Notes under the pieces: generated by a model
What the model saw: the letters and a program-made list of their open reading frames with translations, nothing else
The model's database searches: none
Told to the model about the DNA's origin: nothing
DNA from: Gloeocapsopsis sp. IPPAS B-1203
GTDB taxonomy: Bacteria; Cyanobacteriota; Cyanobacteriia; Cyanobacteriales; Chroococcidiopsidaceae
Reading direction: 5' to 3'
Assembly (NCBI RefSeq): GCF_002749975.1
Contig: NZ_PEIG01000011.1
Coordinates: forward strand, 1 to 64,000
Length of the DNA: 64,000 nt
Position numbers and translations under genes: made by a program
In this document: piece by piece, positions 9,761-19,383 of the stretch
Layout of the letters: every line of letters starts with the position of its first letter
Position numbering within the stretch: position 1 is the stretch's first letter

Positions 9761-10606
9761 TCACTCCTTGACAACTTCAGGGTGTTGAATAATCCATTGG
9801 TCAACATCACTCAACACCTGTTGAGGAATTTCCCACGGGAAAAGATGAGCTGTGTTTGGGTAGCAGTGCCATTGGCAATATTTTAAATGTCGCGCAGTTT
9901 CAAGGCTCGATTCAGCAGTGATATGAAAATCGCTTGCTCCGGCTAGCACTAAGCTGGGACACTCAATTTTGTGCAAGTCTGATAAGCGATCATAACCAGA
10001 TTGTAAAGCAGTATTTAATGCTCGTTGCGCAGCAGCAGAAGTTTGGAGGTATGCAGCGATCGCATCAGTAGCTAGATAGCGATAGGCAGTAGAAGAATGT
10101 TGTTGAATGAGGTAGCGGTAGAGCGATCGCTTACCAAATGTTTCAATATTCCACTGCCAACTTGGTTGTAACCAGTTTAAAACAGATGCGACACCAGTGT
10201 ACACATTATCTTGCCAGCTAATCGATGGATGATTTCCTCTGGGACGCGCTGCAGTTGCGACGAGAATTAACCCGCTAACTTGTTCGGGCAATTTGAGTGC
10301 GAGTTCCATTGCTAGAATTCCTCCCAAAGACCAGCCGAGAACTAAGCAGCGCTGAATATCAAAGCGGTTTATTAGTGCTTCCAAGTCTAGTAAGTGATCG
10401 GTCATCGAAAAATTTTGTTGCGTACGACTGCTGCCGTATCCGCGTAAATCTGGGGCAACTGTACGGAAACGCTGAGATAAATGGTTGGTAAAAACAGACA
10501 GACTACGCCCTGAACCTGGATGACCATGTAAGCAGAGAATGGGGAAGCCGTTTCCTTGAATATGAACGTTGAGATTGATAGGTTGAACAGCTTGAGGTAA
10601 AGACAC
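9761..10606 (-). CDS. Alpha/beta-fold hydrolase
   Basis: A 281-residue soluble single-domain hydrolase. The oxyanion-side loop is LCLHGHPGSGRS, the nucleophile elbow is GWSLGG (Ser about residue 93), the acid lies in LAGASDFHI, and the catalytic His is in NTAHLFPWE near the C-terminus. No signal peptide. The substrate cannot be read from sequence; relatives include esterases, haloperoxidase-like enzymes and BioH/MenH-like enzymes. It is divergent from gatA with a repeat-containing spacer between. Confidence 0.88.
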   Translation of the reverse strand: MSLPQAVQPINLNVHIQGNGFPILCLHGHPGSGRSLSVFTNHLSQRFRTVAPDLRGYGSSRTQQNFSMTDHLLDLEALINRFDIQRCLVLGWSLGGILAMELALKLPEQVSGLILVATAARPRGNHPSISWQDNVYTGVASVLNWLQPSWQWNIETFGKRSLYRYLIQQHSSTAYRYLATDAIAAYLQTSAAAQRALNTALQSGYDRLSDLHKIECPSLVLAGASDFHITAESSLETARHLKYCQWHCYPNTAHLFPWEIPQQVLSDVDQWIIQHPEVVKE

Positions 10607-10654
10607 TAGAGAAAAATGAGTGGCAATATATTTAATATAGGTGGGAAGTGGTAA

Positions 10655-10755
10655 TAGGTAATAGAGAGTTATGAATGTTGAGTGTTGAGTTTCAGAAAGT
10701 TAAGAAAATTCTTTGATTCAAAACTCAAAACTTTTTATGTAAGTCCTGAATTAAA
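10655..10755. repeat. Heptad-type intergenic repeat with a partial MITE-like end
   Basis: Contains GTTGAGTGTTGAGTTTC and TTCAAAACTCAAAACTTTTT, the dispersed TTTTGAG heptad family, followed by GTAAGTCCTG (10740-10749), which equals one arm of the candidate MITE at 47583-47690. Confidence 0.45.
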
Positions 10756-10791
10756 CTAAATAATCTGGATCGCAAGTTAAAGGAGCAAAAA

Positions 10792-12249
10792 ATGGCATCC
10801 ATCCGCGAGTTGCACCAACAACTAGTGAGCAAAGAGCGCTCTGCGGTTGAAATTACTCAAGAAGCCTTGCAGCGCATTGCAGCCTTAGAGCCGAAATTAC
10901 ACAGCTTCTTATCGGTGACAGCAGATACGGCGTTAGCACAGGCACAAGCAGTAGATGCCAAAATCGCTGCGGGGGAAGAAATCGGGGTACTCGCAGGAAT
11001 TCCGATTGGGATTAAGGACAATATGTGTACCAAAGGAATTCGGACAACGTGTGCTTCTAAAATACTGGAAAACTTTGTACCGCCGTATGAATCCACTGTG
11101 ACACAAAAGTTAGCAGACGCAGGTACTGTCATGGTAGGCAAAACCAATTTAGATGAATTTGCTATGGGCAGTTCTACCGAGAACTCAGCATTTCAATCTA
11201 CTGCAAATCCTTGGGATCTTGAACGAGTTCCTGGTGGTTCTTCTGGTGGTTCTGCAGCGGCGGTAGCAGCACAAGAATGTGTCGTTTCCATAGGTTCTGA
11301 TACTGGAGGTTCAATTCGTCAACCAGCATCGTTTTGCGGCGTTGTTGGCATGAAACCGACTTACGGTTTAGTGTCGCGTTATGGTTTAGTGGCGTTTGCT
11401 TCATCTTTAGATCAAATTGGACCATTTGGACGCACAGTAGAAGACGCTGCAATTTTACTCGGCGCGATCGCAGGCTACGATCCCAAAGATTCCACAAGTC
11501 TCAAAGTTGAAATTCCAGACTACACGCAAGCTTTAAAACCTGATGTCAAAAATCTCCGCATTGGCATTATCAAAGAAACCTTCGGCGCAGGATTAGATCC
11601 AGCGGTGGAACAAGCTGTCACAAAAGCGATTGAACAACTTAAGGATTTAGGAGCAGAAATTCAAGAAATTTCCTGCCCTCGCTTTCGCTATGGATTGCCT
11701 ACTTACTACATTATTGCGCCCTCGGAAGCTTCAGCAAACTTGGCACGTTACGACGGTGTAAAGTACGGCTTGCGCACCTCAGATGCCGAAAATCTCCTCT
11801 CGATGTATAACCGCACTCGTGCTGCTGGGTTTGGCACTGAAGTCAAACGGCGAATTATGGTGGGAACTTACACGCTGTCAGCAGGCTATTACGATGCGTA
11901 TTATTTAAAGGCGCAAAAAGTCCGCACCCTGATTAAGCAAGACTTTGAAAATGCGTTTGCCAATGTTGATGTTTTAGTGTGTCCAACTGTACCTACAACG
12001 GCATTTAAGGCGGGAGAAAAGACGGACGATCCCCTAAGTATGTACTTGACTGATTTGATGACAATTACCGTCAATCTCGCGGGTTTGCCAGGAATGAGTA
12101 TTCCTTGTGGTTTTGATGACAAAGGTTTACCAATTGGATTGCAGTTGATTGGAAACGCACTGCGCGAAGACCTGCTATTTCAAGTTGCTTATGCTTATGA
12201 GCAAGCTACCGAGTGGCACAAACATACTCCCAAATTGTTGAAAACATAG
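10792..12249 (+). CDS. gatA: Asp-tRNA(Asn)/Glu-tRNA(Gln) amidotransferase subunit A
   Basis: The amidase subunit of GatCAB, which hydrolyses glutamine and passes ammonia to mischarged Glu-tRNA(Gln) or Asp-tRNA(Asn), the only route to Gln-tRNA in cyanobacteria. The amidase-signature triad is visible: Lys75 in PIGIKDNMC, Ser150 in [13 protein letters not shown] and Ser174 in [15 protein letters not shown]. Length (485 residues) is normal. The start at ATG 10792 has AAAGGAG about 10 bases upstream. gatB and gatC are not adjacent, as is usual in cyanobacteria. Confidence 0.98.
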   Translation: MASIRELHQQLVSKERSAVEITQEALQRIAALEPKLHSFLSVTADTALAQAQAVDAKIAAGEEIGVLAGIPIGIKDNMCTKGIRTTCASKILENFVPPYESTVTQKLADAGTVMVGKTNLDEFAMGSSTENSAFQSTANPWDLERVPGGSSGGSAAAVAAQECVVSIGSDTGGSIRQPASFCGVVGMKPTYGLVSRYGLVAFASSLDQIGPFGRTVEDAAILLGAIAGYDPKDSTSLKVEIPDYTQALKPDVKNLRIGIIKETFGAGLDPAVEQAVTKAIEQLKDLGAEIQEISCPRFRYGLPTYYIIAPSEASANLARYDGVKYGLRTSDAENLLSMYNRTRAAGFGTEVKRRIMVGTYTLSAGYYDAYYLKAQKVRTLIKQDFENAFANVDVLVCPTVPTTAFKAGEKTDDPLSMYLTDLMTITVNLAGLPGMSIPCGFDDKGLPIGLQLIGNALREDLLFQVAYAYEQATEWHKHTPKLLKT

Positions 12250-12340
12250 CGATCTCCACAGTCAGTGTCAGTATAGTGATGCACAGCAATAAGTTTTTTA
12301 TCATAACTTTGTGCATCCGTACGCAAGTAGAAGGGTATCC

Positions 12341-13222
12341 ATGCTCAACAAATTATCTTTGAGGTGGCTGCTGAGTGCTGGGTTAGTTGCTGCACTCTTT
12401 TATATCGGGTTAAGCGTCTATCTATTTTTTCAGCAAACCCGCTTTATTTTTTTTCCTTCACCCGTTATTCAAACGACACCAGAGTTTTTTAACCTCCGCT
12501 ATCAAGAAGTATGGCTACCTGTTACCACAACCACAAAGCAAGTAGAACGCATTCATGGCTGGTGGATTCCTGCGACTCAATCCAATGGCAAAGTACTACT
12601 ATATTTGCACGGCAACGGAATTAACATTGGTGCAAATGTTGCTCATGCCCATCGATTTCACCAGATGGGTTTTTCAGTCTTACTAATTGATTATCGTGGC
12701 TACGGGCGCAGTGAGGGGGCTTTCCCTTCTGAAGTGAGTGTTTACCAAGATGCTGCGGTGGCATGGGATTATCTTGTAAACCAGCGACAAATTGATCCGA
12801 GTCAGATTTTTATTTATGGGCATTCTTTAGGTGGTGCGATCGCCATTCACCTAGCACTACAACAACCTAATGCGGCAGGATTAATTATCGAAAGCTCGTT
12901 TACTTCAATCCGTGCCATGATCGATTTTCAGCGTGCCTACCGTATATTTCCTGTTGATTTAATTTTACGTCAGCGCTTCGACTCAATTAGTAGAATCAAT
13001 GCACTACAAGTCCCTGTTTTATTTCTTCACGGTACTGCCGATTGGCAAGTTCCTGCGCAAATGAGCGAACAACTCTACGCTGCTGCACCTGAACCAAAGC
13101 AGTTGGTTTTGATTCCTGGTGCGGGACATAATAATGTCGCAGAAGTTGCAGGTTCTAAATATTTTCAAGTGGTACAAAACTTTGTTCGACAAGTCGCAAC
13201 TCAACAAGTGGCGGAATACTAG
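12341..13222 (+). CDS. Membrane-anchored alpha/beta hydrolase (S33/BEM46-like)
   Basis: About 293 residues from ATG 12341, chosen over the upstream GTG at 12311 because AGAAGGG lies just before it. A single N-terminal transmembrane helix (about residues 7-28) is followed by a hydrolase domain with LYLHGNGINIG, RGYGRSEG, nucleophile elbow YGHSLGGA, acid in HGTADWQVP and His in GAGHNN. This layout matches the BEM46/YfhR type of uncharacterised serine hydrolases facing the periplasm or cytoplasm. Substrate unknown. It is followed 18 bases later by a Uma2 gene. Confidence 0.88.
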   Translation: MLNKLSLRWLLSAGLVAALFYIGLSVYLFFQQTRFIFFPSPVIQTTPEFFNLRYQEVWLPVTTTTKQVERIHGWWIPATQSNGKVLLYLHGNGINIGANVAHAHRFHQMGFSVLLIDYRGYGRSEGAFPSEVSVYQDAAVAWDYLVNQRQIDPSQIFIYGHSLGGAIAIHLALQQPNAAGLIIESSFTSIRAMIDFQRAYRIFPVDLILRQRFDSISRINALQVPVLFLHGTADWQVPAQMSEQLYAAAPEPKQLVLIPGAGHNNVAEVAGSKYFQVVQNFVRQVATQQVAEY

Positions 13223-13240
13223 AACACATGGAGTTAAAAG

Positions 13241-13888
13241 ATGCAATTACAACTAAATCAGTTAGAGGTTAAGCCAGGGCAAAGAGTACTACTACGAAAC
13301 ATCAGCTGGAACGAATTTGAGCAGATTTTAGATGAGTTAGGAAATTCCCGTGCTTCCCGACTTGCCTACTATAAAGGACTGTTGGAAATTATGGTACCGC
13401 TGGCAGAACACGAAGATGGCAAGATTCTCATCAGTAACCTAGTCGAGATTTTGTTAGAAGAACTCAATATTGAATTTAGAAATCTTGGCTCTACTACCTT
13501 TAAACGTAAAGATATGGCAAGTGGTGTAGAACCTGATGCTTGCTTTTATATCCAGCATGAAGCGGCAATTAGAGGTAAAGATAAAATTGATGTTAACGTT
13601 GATCCACCACCTGATTTAGCAATTGAAATTGATATTACAAGTGCTTCCGAAATTAAAAAAAGTAGCTATGAAGCTTTAGGTGTTCCTGAGTTGTGGATTT
13701 ATGATGGGCGATCGCTACAAATATATGTATTGCAACATCAGTATGTCGCAACACATCAAAGTCAGATTTTTCCTAACTTACCGATTGTAGAAGTCATTCC
13801 CCAATATGTTGCCCAGAGTAAGGTGCAGGGAAGAAACGCAGCGATCAAGGCTTTTCGGGTTTGGATACAACAGTTGTCATTTTTGTGA
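13241..13888 (+). CDS. Uma2 family (DUF820) PD-(D/E)XK protein
   Basis: A 215-residue Uma2/DUF820 protein, a restriction-endonuclease-like fold greatly expanded in cyanobacteria. The motif core is visible as GVEPDACFYI (Asp) and PPDLAIEIDIT (Glu-x-Asp), followed by a helix and LGVPELWIYDG. Family members are annotated as putative endonucleases, but their biological role is unsettled; many are numerous, dispersed and sometimes linked to mobile DNA. ATG 13241 has a GGAGTTAAAAG leader. The next gene starts 14 bases after its stop. Confidence 0.9.
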   Translation: MQLQLNQLEVKPGQRVLLRNISWNEFEQILDELGNSRASRLAYYKGLLEIMVPLAEHEDGKILISNLVEILLEELNIEFRNLGSTTFKRKDMASGVEPDACFYIQHEAAIRGKDKIDVNVDPPPDLAIEIDITSASEIKKSSYEALGVPELWIYDGRSLQIYVLQHQYVATHQSQIFPNLPIVEVIPQYVAQSKVQGRNAAIKAFRVWIQQLSFL

Positions 13889-13902
13889 GGCGATCGCTCA
13901 TC

Positions 13903-14634
13903 ATGTCACGCCAACAAATTATTGCCATGGGTGGCGGTGGTTTCTCGATGGAACCAGAGAACTTGCTACTAGATCAATACATCCTCGATTTAGTCAATAA
14001 AGAAAAACCAAAAGTTTGCTTCGTCCCTACCGCGAGTGGTGATGCAGAAGATTACATCACAAGGTTTTATGCTTCCTACTCAACACTACCATCCACACCT
14101 TCACATCTATCACTATTTAAGCCGCCACATGCTGATCTAAGAACTTTAGTACTAGAGCAAGATGTTATTTATGTAGGAGGTGGAAATACAAAGAACCTGC
14201 TGGCGCTTTGGAAGGAGTGGGAACTGGACAAAATTCTTAAAGAAGCATGGGAAAATGGTGTCATTCTTGCTGGTTTAAGTGCAGGTTCGATCTGCTGGTT
14301 TGAGCAAGGAGTCACCGATTCGCTTCCTGGAGAATTAACAGTGTTACCTTGTCTTGGGTTGCTTCAGGGTAGCAATTGTCCGCATTATGACGGAGAATTA
14401 GAAAGAAGACCTGCTTACCATCGTTTACTATCAGCAGGATACATCAGTGATGGATATGCCGCAGATGATGGTGTGGCACTGCATTTTGTTGAGAATAGAC
14501 TAGAAAAAATCGTCAGCTCTCGTCCAAATGCAAAAGCTTATAGACTACAAAAGATGGCAGCTGAAATTCAAGAAACTCTCTTAGAAACAGTATACTTGGG
14601 TGCTGAATCAGCCAAAAATCAGAAGGCTACATAA
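13903..14634 (+). CDS. Peptidase S51 family protein (dipeptidase E-like)
   Basis: A 243-residue protein from ATG 13903; the TTG-initiated upstream extension overlaps the Uma2 gene and is not conserved-looking. The S51 pattern is complete: QIIAMGGGGFSMEP, DVIYVGGGNTKNLLALW, and the nucleophile elbow LSAGSICWFEQ (Ser about residue 127), plus a PHYDGELERRPAYHRLL segment. It is related to PepE and cyanophycinase but has the shorter PepE-like length; probable role is hydrolysis of Asp-X or beta-aspartyl peptides, possibly after cyanophycin breakdown. Codes in the same direction as the Uma2 gene. Confidence 0.9.
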   Translation: MSRQQIIAMGGGGFSMEPENLLLDQYILDLVNKEKPKVCFVPTASGDAEDYITRFYASYSTLPSTPSHLSLFKPPHADLRTLVLEQDVIYVGGGNTKNLLALWKEWELDKILKEAWENGVILAGLSAGSICWFEQGVTDSLPGELTVLPCLGLLQGSNCPHYDGELERRPAYHRLLSAGYISDGYAADDGVALHFVENRLEKIVSSRPNAKAYRLQKMAAEIQETLLETVYLGAESAKNQKAT

Positions 14635-14635
14635 T

Positions 14636-14857
14636 ATGCCCAAGAAAATTAGAGAAATACAACAATATTGTTAAAAGCAGGGTTTACATACAAACCTGCA
14701 AAAGGTAGCCATACTAAGTAGATACATCCACAATTATCTCAATCAATAATTATAGTGGGTAAAGATGGCGATGATGCAAAAAAAATATTTAGAAAAACAA
14801 GTTTATCAAACAATTAATCAATTAAAACAAATAAATGAAAAGGAGATAGAAGAATGA
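14636..14857 (+). pseudogene. hicA: Degenerate hicA toxin gene
   Basis: Reading through three lesions gives a HicA-like protein: MPKKIREIQQ, then LLKAGFTYKPAKGSHTK, then IHPQLSQSIIIVGKDGDDA, then YLEKQVYQTINQLKQ. The lesions are a one-base loss near 14668 (frame hits TAA at 14672), a TAG at 14719-14721 where Trp is expected, and an extra A in an eight-A tract at 14778-14785. The remnant ends TGA at 14857, overlapping the hicB ATG as in intact hicAB operons. The toxin (a dsRBD-fold mRNA nuclease) cannot be made. Confidence 0.85.
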
Positions 14858-15075
14858 AATACACTATTATTCAATGGTCAGACGAGGATCAATGCTTTAT
14901 TGTCATCCTACCTGAATTTAATAATATTATGCAGCCAGTAACCCACGGAAACACCTACGAAAAAGCTTTAAAAAATGCTCAAGAAGTTTTAGAATTTTTA
15001 GTAAAATCAGCAGTAGAAGATGGTGAAATTTTGCCAGAACCTTTAATTGTAGGAAAGTCGTTTCAAGTGGCTTAA
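14854..15075 (+). CDS. hicB: HicB-type antitoxin, orphaned
   Basis: A 73-residue HicB-like protein (MKYTIIQWSDEDQCFIVILP, then THGNTYEKALKNAQEVLEFL), the partial RNase H-fold antitoxin domain without a long C-terminal DNA-binding region. It starts with a strong ribosome site (AAGGAGATAGAAG) located in the tail of the dead hicA, and the ATGA overlap is preserved. It is intact and could still act in trans on another HicA or be an evolutionary leftover. dnaE begins 34 bases downstream. Confidence 0.85.
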   Translation: MKYTIIQWSDEDQCFIVILPEFNNIMQPVTHGNTYEKALKNAQEVLEFLVKSAVEDGEILPEPLIVGKSFQVA

Positions 15076-15109
15076 ATCTTAGTTATTTAATTCTCTTATT
15101 ATAAAGTTT

Positions 15110-18100
15110 ATGTCTTTTGTAGGTCTACACATTCATAGTGATTACAGCTTGCTTGACGGTGCAAGTCAAATACCAGAACTGATTGATCGAGCAAATGAGT
15201 TGGGTATGAAAGCGATCGCACTGACCGATCACGGTGTCATGTATGGTGCAATCGAACTGATTAAAATTTGCCGAAACAAAAACGTTAAGCCAATTATTGG
15301 CAATGAAATGTATGTTATTAATGGAGATATTGAGGAGAAAAAACGTCGCCCTCGTTATCACCAAGTTGTTTTAGCAAAAAACACAAAGGGTTACAAAAAT
15401 CTTGTTAAATTAACAACAATCTCTCACCTTAAAGGTATTCAAGGTAAAGGAATTTTCTCGCGCCCTTGTGTGAATAAAGAGCTATTAAAAGAATATCATG
15501 AAGGACTAATTGTTACTAGTGCTTGTTTAGGTGGAGAAGTACCGCAAGCGATTTTGCGAGGAAGATTAGATATTGCACGGAAAGTAGCACAAGAATATAA
15601 GGATATATTTGGTAATGATTATTATTTAGAAATTCAAGACCACGGTTCTCAAGAAGACCGAATTGTTAATATTGAAATTATTAAAATTGCTCGGGAATTA
15701 GATATTAAGTTTATTGCTACAAACGATTCGCATTATATTTCTTGCTTCGACGTAGAAGCACACGACGCTTTGTTGTGCATTCAAACAGGAAAACTCATTG
15801 CAGAAGATAAACGGATGCGATACAGCGGAACAGAGTATCTCAAATCTGCGGAAGAGATGAGTCAGCTGTTTCGCGATCATTTACCTGATGATGTGATTCA
15901 AGAAGCGATCGCCACCACGTTGGAAATTGCTGATAAAGTTGAACCTTACCATATCATGGGCGAACCGCGAATTCCTAATTATCCAGTTCCCGCAGGACAC
16001 ACCGCCGATACTTTTCTAGAAGAAGTCGTCTGGGAGGGAATGCTAGAACGCTTCAGAAAGCGATCGCGCAGTGAAATTGATCCAACATATAAAGAAAGGT
16101 TGGATTATGAACTAAAGATGATCCAACAAATGGGTTTTTCTACGTACTTTTTAGTTGTGTGGGACTATATTAAATACGCTAGAGATCACCAAATTCCTGT
16201 AGGTCCTGGACGGGGTTCTGCAGCCGGTTCTTTAGTCGCTTATGCTTTAAAAATTACAAATATTGACCCTGTTCATCACGGATTGTTATTTGAACGATTT
16301 TTGAATCCTGAGCGTAAATCAATGCCTGATATTGATACAGATTTCTGTATCGAAAGACGCGATGAAGTTATTGAATATGTAACAGAAAAATACGGCACAG
16401 ATCGAGTTGCCCAAATTATTACTTTCAACCGTCTTACTTCTAAAGCTGTTTTAAAAGACGTGGCACGGGTATTAGATATTCCCTATGGTGAAGCTGACCG
16501 GATGGCAAAGCTAATTCCTGTAGTGCGCGGTAAGCCAACTAAGCTTGCCGTGATGATTTCTGATGCAACTCCAGCACCAGAGTTTAAAGAGAAATATCAA
16601 AATGATCCTAAAGTCCGTCACTGGGTTGATATGGCAATTCGGATTGAAGGAACTAACAAAACCTTTGGCGTTCATGCTGCAGGAGTTGTTATTTCTTCAG
16701 AACCTTTAGATGAGATTGTTCCATTGCAAAAAAATAATGATGGTTCAGTTATCACCCAGTATTTTATGGAAGATTTGGAATCACTGGGATTGCTGAAGAT
16801 GGACTTTTTGGGATTGAAAAATTTAACTCTTATTCAGAAAACAATCGAGTTAATCAAACAAAACCAGAATATCGAGATTGATCCCGACTATCTACCCTTA
16901 GAAGAAAGAAAAGTTCAAAAAATCTTAGCTAAGGGCGAAGTCAAAAAAATGCCCCAGGAAGTAGAGAAAACTTATAAAGTTCTTGAAGAAGGTGAACTTG
17001 AAGGCATTTTTCAACTTGAGTCTTCAGGAATGCGGCAAATTGTTCGCGATTTAAAGCCTTCGTGTATTGAAGATATTTCTTCAATTTTGGCATTATACCG
17101 TCCTGGACCTCTCGATGCTGGGCTTATTCCCAAGTTTATTAACCGCAAGCACGGTCGCGAAGAATTAGACTACATTCATCCACTATTAGAGCCAATATTA
17201 AATGAAACTTATGCAGTCTTAGTCTATCAAGAGCAAATCATGAAAATGGCTCAAGATTTAGCCGGATATTCTTTAGGACAAGCAGATCTTTTACGGCGGG
17301 CTATGGGTAAAAAGAAAGTTTCCGAGATGCAAAAACATCGAGAAGCTTTTGTTGATGGTGCAGCTAAAAATGGCGTTAGAAAGCAAGTAGCGGAAGAATT
17401 GTTTGACCAGATGGTCAAGTTCGCGGAGTATTGTTTTAACAAATCCCATTCGACTGCTTACGGTTATGTCACTTATCAAACAGCATATTTAAAAGCAAAT
17501 TACCCTGTAGAATACATGGCAGCACTGCTGACAGCGAACAGCGGTGATACGGATAAGCTCCAAAAATATCTTTCTACGTGTCTGAATATGAATATTCAGA
17601 TTGAACCACCAGATATTAACCGCTCTGGGGTGGATTTTACACCTGTAGCTGGTAAGATTTTGTTTGGCTTATCAGCTGTCAGAAATGTTGGACAAGGCGC
17701 GATCGCATGGATTTTAGAAGCCCGTAATGAGGGCGGTGAATTTCAATCTCTTGCCGATTTATGCGATCGCGTCGATCTGCGTGCTGTGAATCGCCGTACC
17801 TTAGAAGCTTTAATTCATTGCGGTGCTTTTGATAAACTCGAAGCTAATCGCAACCAACTGATTCAAGACCTTGAGTTAGTGATCGATTGGGCGCAATCGC
17901 GTGCGAAAGATCGTGCGAGTGGTCAAGTTAATTTATTTGATTGGAGTGGGACAACTAATAATGACGATAACACTAGTTATGACTTAGCACCCAAAGCCCC
18001 TTCTGTTGCAGACTACCCACCTATGGAAAAACTGCGATGGGAAAAAGAATTACTTGGTTTTTACGTTTCCGATCATCCGTTGAAGTCTCTTCGTTCTCGG

Positions 18101-18664
18101 GCACAAATTTTATCGCCGATAAATCTATCGCAATTGGGCGATCAAAAAGATAGTACTTTGGTGTGTGCCGTGGTCATGGTGACTAATATTAAACCAGTAG
18201 TCACTAAAAAAGGCGATCGCATGGCGATTTTACAAATAGAAGATTTAACTGGACAAACTGAAGCCGTTGTATTTCCAAAAGCTTACGAACGTATTGGCAT
18301 ATCCCTCGTTGCTGATGCCAGAATGGTCGTTTGGGGTAAAGTAGATCGCCGTGATGACCAACTTCAGTTGATTGTAGAAGATGCTGAATCAATTGAAACT
18401 GTGCAGCTAGTTATGGTGGAACTCGATCCTCAGCAAGCGGCAACTCTTGATTATCAACACCGCTTGAAAACTATTTTACAAGAACAGTTGGGTGAGAAAG
18501 ATAAGGCAAAGATTCCTGTGCTGGCGCTAGTAAAATTAGGCGATCGCAATCAATTAGTCCGCTTCGGGCGTCAGTTTTGGGTACAAAATGGTCAAGCAAC
18601 GGTAGAAATGCTTAAAACTGCCAGCTTTTCTGCTTACACTCAACCAATTGCTAGTCAATTCTAA
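15110..18664 (+). CDS. dnaE: DNA polymerase III alpha subunit, undivided and without intein
   Basis: The replicative polymerase catalytic subunit, 1184 residues. It has an N-terminal PHP domain ([23 protein letters not shown]), then the PolC-type palm with [17 protein letters not shown] (about 366) and the metal-binding MPDIDTDFC (about 405), and [12 protein letters not shown] (about 565). A helix-hairpin-helix region ([10 protein letters not shown]) and a C-terminal OB fold ([19 protein letters not shown]) follow. At Tyr774/Cys775 ([16 protein letters not shown]) many cyanobacteria carry the split DnaE intein; here the extein reads straight through. Start ATG 15110 fits the PHP domain. Confidence 0.98.
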   Translation: MSFVGLHIHSDYSLLDGASQIPELIDRANELGMKAIALTDHGVMYGAIELIKICRNKNVKPIIGNEMYVINGDIEEKKRRPRYHQVVLAKNTKGYKNLVKLTTISHLKGIQGKGIFSRPCVNKELLKEYHEGLIVTSACLGGEVPQAILRGRLDIARKVAQEYKDIFGNDYYLEIQDHGSQEDRIVNIEIIKIARELDIKFIATNDSHYISCFDVEAHDALLCIQTGKLIAEDKRMRYSGTEYLKSAEEMSQLFRDHLPDDVIQEAIATTLEIADKVEPYHIMGEPRIPNYPVPAGHTADTFLEEVVWEGMLERFRKRSRSEIDPTYKERLDYELKMIQQMGFSTYFLVVWDYIKYARDHQIPVGPGRGSAAGSLVAYALKITNIDPVHHGLLFERFLNPERKSMPDIDTDFCIERRDEVIEYVTEKYGTDRVAQIITFNRLTSKAVLKDVARVLDIPYGEADRMAKLIPVVRGKPTKLAVMISDATPAPEFKEKYQNDPKVRHWVDMAIRIEGTNKTFGVHAAGVVISSEPLDEIVPLQKNNDGSVITQYFMEDLESLGLLKMDFLGLKNLTLIQKTIELIKQNQNIEIDPDYLPLEERKVQKILAKGEVKKMPQEVEKTYKVLEEGELEGIFQLESSGMRQIVRDLKPSCIEDISSILALYRPGPLDAGLIPKFINRKHGREELDYIHPLLEPILNETYAVLVYQEQIMKMAQDLAGYSLGQADLLRRAMGKKKVSEMQKHREAFVDGAAKNGVRKQVAEELFDQMVKFAEYCFNKSHSTAYGYVTYQTAYLKANYPVEYMAALLTANSGDTDKLQKYLSTCLNMNIQIEPPDINRSGVDFTPVAGKILFGLSAVRNVGQGAIAWILEARNEGGEFQSLADLCDRVDLRAVNRRTLEALIHCGAFDKLEANRNQLIQDLELVIDWAQSRAKDRASGQVNLFDWSGTTNNDDNTSYDLAPKAPSVADYPPMEKLRWEKELLGFYVSDHPLKSLRSRAQILSPINLSQLGDQKDSTLVCAVVMVTNIKPVVTKKGDRMAILQIEDLTGQTEAVVFPKAYERIGISLVADARMVVWGKVDRRDDQLQLIVEDAESIETVQLVMVELDPQQAATLDYQHRLKTILQEQLGEKDKAKIPVLALVKLGDRNQLVRFGRQFWVQNGQATVEMLKTASFSAYTQPIASQF

Positions 18665-19383
18665 TGCTGCCTTCTTTTGTAATTCAATTTTGTTTTCTTT
18701 GGAGTTGCCACGTGTAGAACAAAGAGAGTACGGGAAAATTATGATCTGTTGCAGCTATTTTGGAGACTGATATGGTAATGTTCGATATGCTTGGGACAGG
18801 GAAGATGCTTCAAGCTGTTGGTCTTAATGACTTTTAATAATGAACCTTAAATTCGCCTAAATAACTCCTGAAAAATATAAATATTTTATTAAGCTATTTT
18901 CTTTTTAAGATATATTTATTACATCTAATTAAAGTGGCTTAAGTAATTTTACTAGTATAACGTAAATAAAATGTGATGATACTAGGCGTTGACCTCCAAA
19001 AGCATAAAGATTTAATAAAGATTTGCGTGATACGACCAGGCATTTCCACATATTCTATGAAGATTTGGTAAAGATTTCTGTGATAGTAAGTAGGACACTT
19101 CTGTGCTGGGGAGTATCCGCGTAAAAATACTACGTATGTCCTATCGGGTTATGTGAAATTCAGCCGAGCTAGTTTAGCTGAGAGTTGCATAAAAACACTA
19201 TTAGGCGTTGCAGATTCATAAATTAATTCACGATGAGACATTAGCTCTTAACACCTGAAATATTCTTACTTTTCTTAAAAGTGTAAGTATGGCTTACTTA
19301 CTTCTGTGTACTGCCCCAATTCAACATTGCTGCGTTATTAGCGTCCGGCAGTACCAGCTATGTCAAATAATTAAGGATTTCTA
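18665..19383. other. Long intergenic region before the lectin-module gene cluster
   Basis: 719 bases, AT-rich, with no convincing gene. It holds an imperfect direct repeat at 19007-19032 and 19060-19085, listed separately, and a 21-codon ORF at 18772-18837 with a weak ribosome site that I do not accept as a gene. The promoter for the cluster at 19384 is presumably here. Confidence 0.5.
19007..19085. repeat. Imperfect 26-base direct repeat (possible regulator site)
   Basis: Two copies begin AAGATTT and end TAAAGATTTNNGTGATA (19007-19032 and 19060-19085), 53 bases apart start to start, about 300 bases upstream of the first lectin-module gene. The paired AGATTT words and about five-turn spacing could suit a response regulator or activator. 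No known box is recognised. Confidence 0.4.

Noticed and set aside
11198-11497. Long antisense reading frame inside gatA
   Set aside because: It is the reverse strand of the conserved amidase core, has no ribosome site and repeats low-complexity residues; gatA is certain.
17417-17450. Split intein in dnaE
   Set aside because: The extein reads continuously across the junction and the flanking residues are all conserved.
18772-18837. 21-codon ORF with GGAG upstream after dnaE
   Set aside because: Too short, no conserved features; the GGAG match is easily chance.
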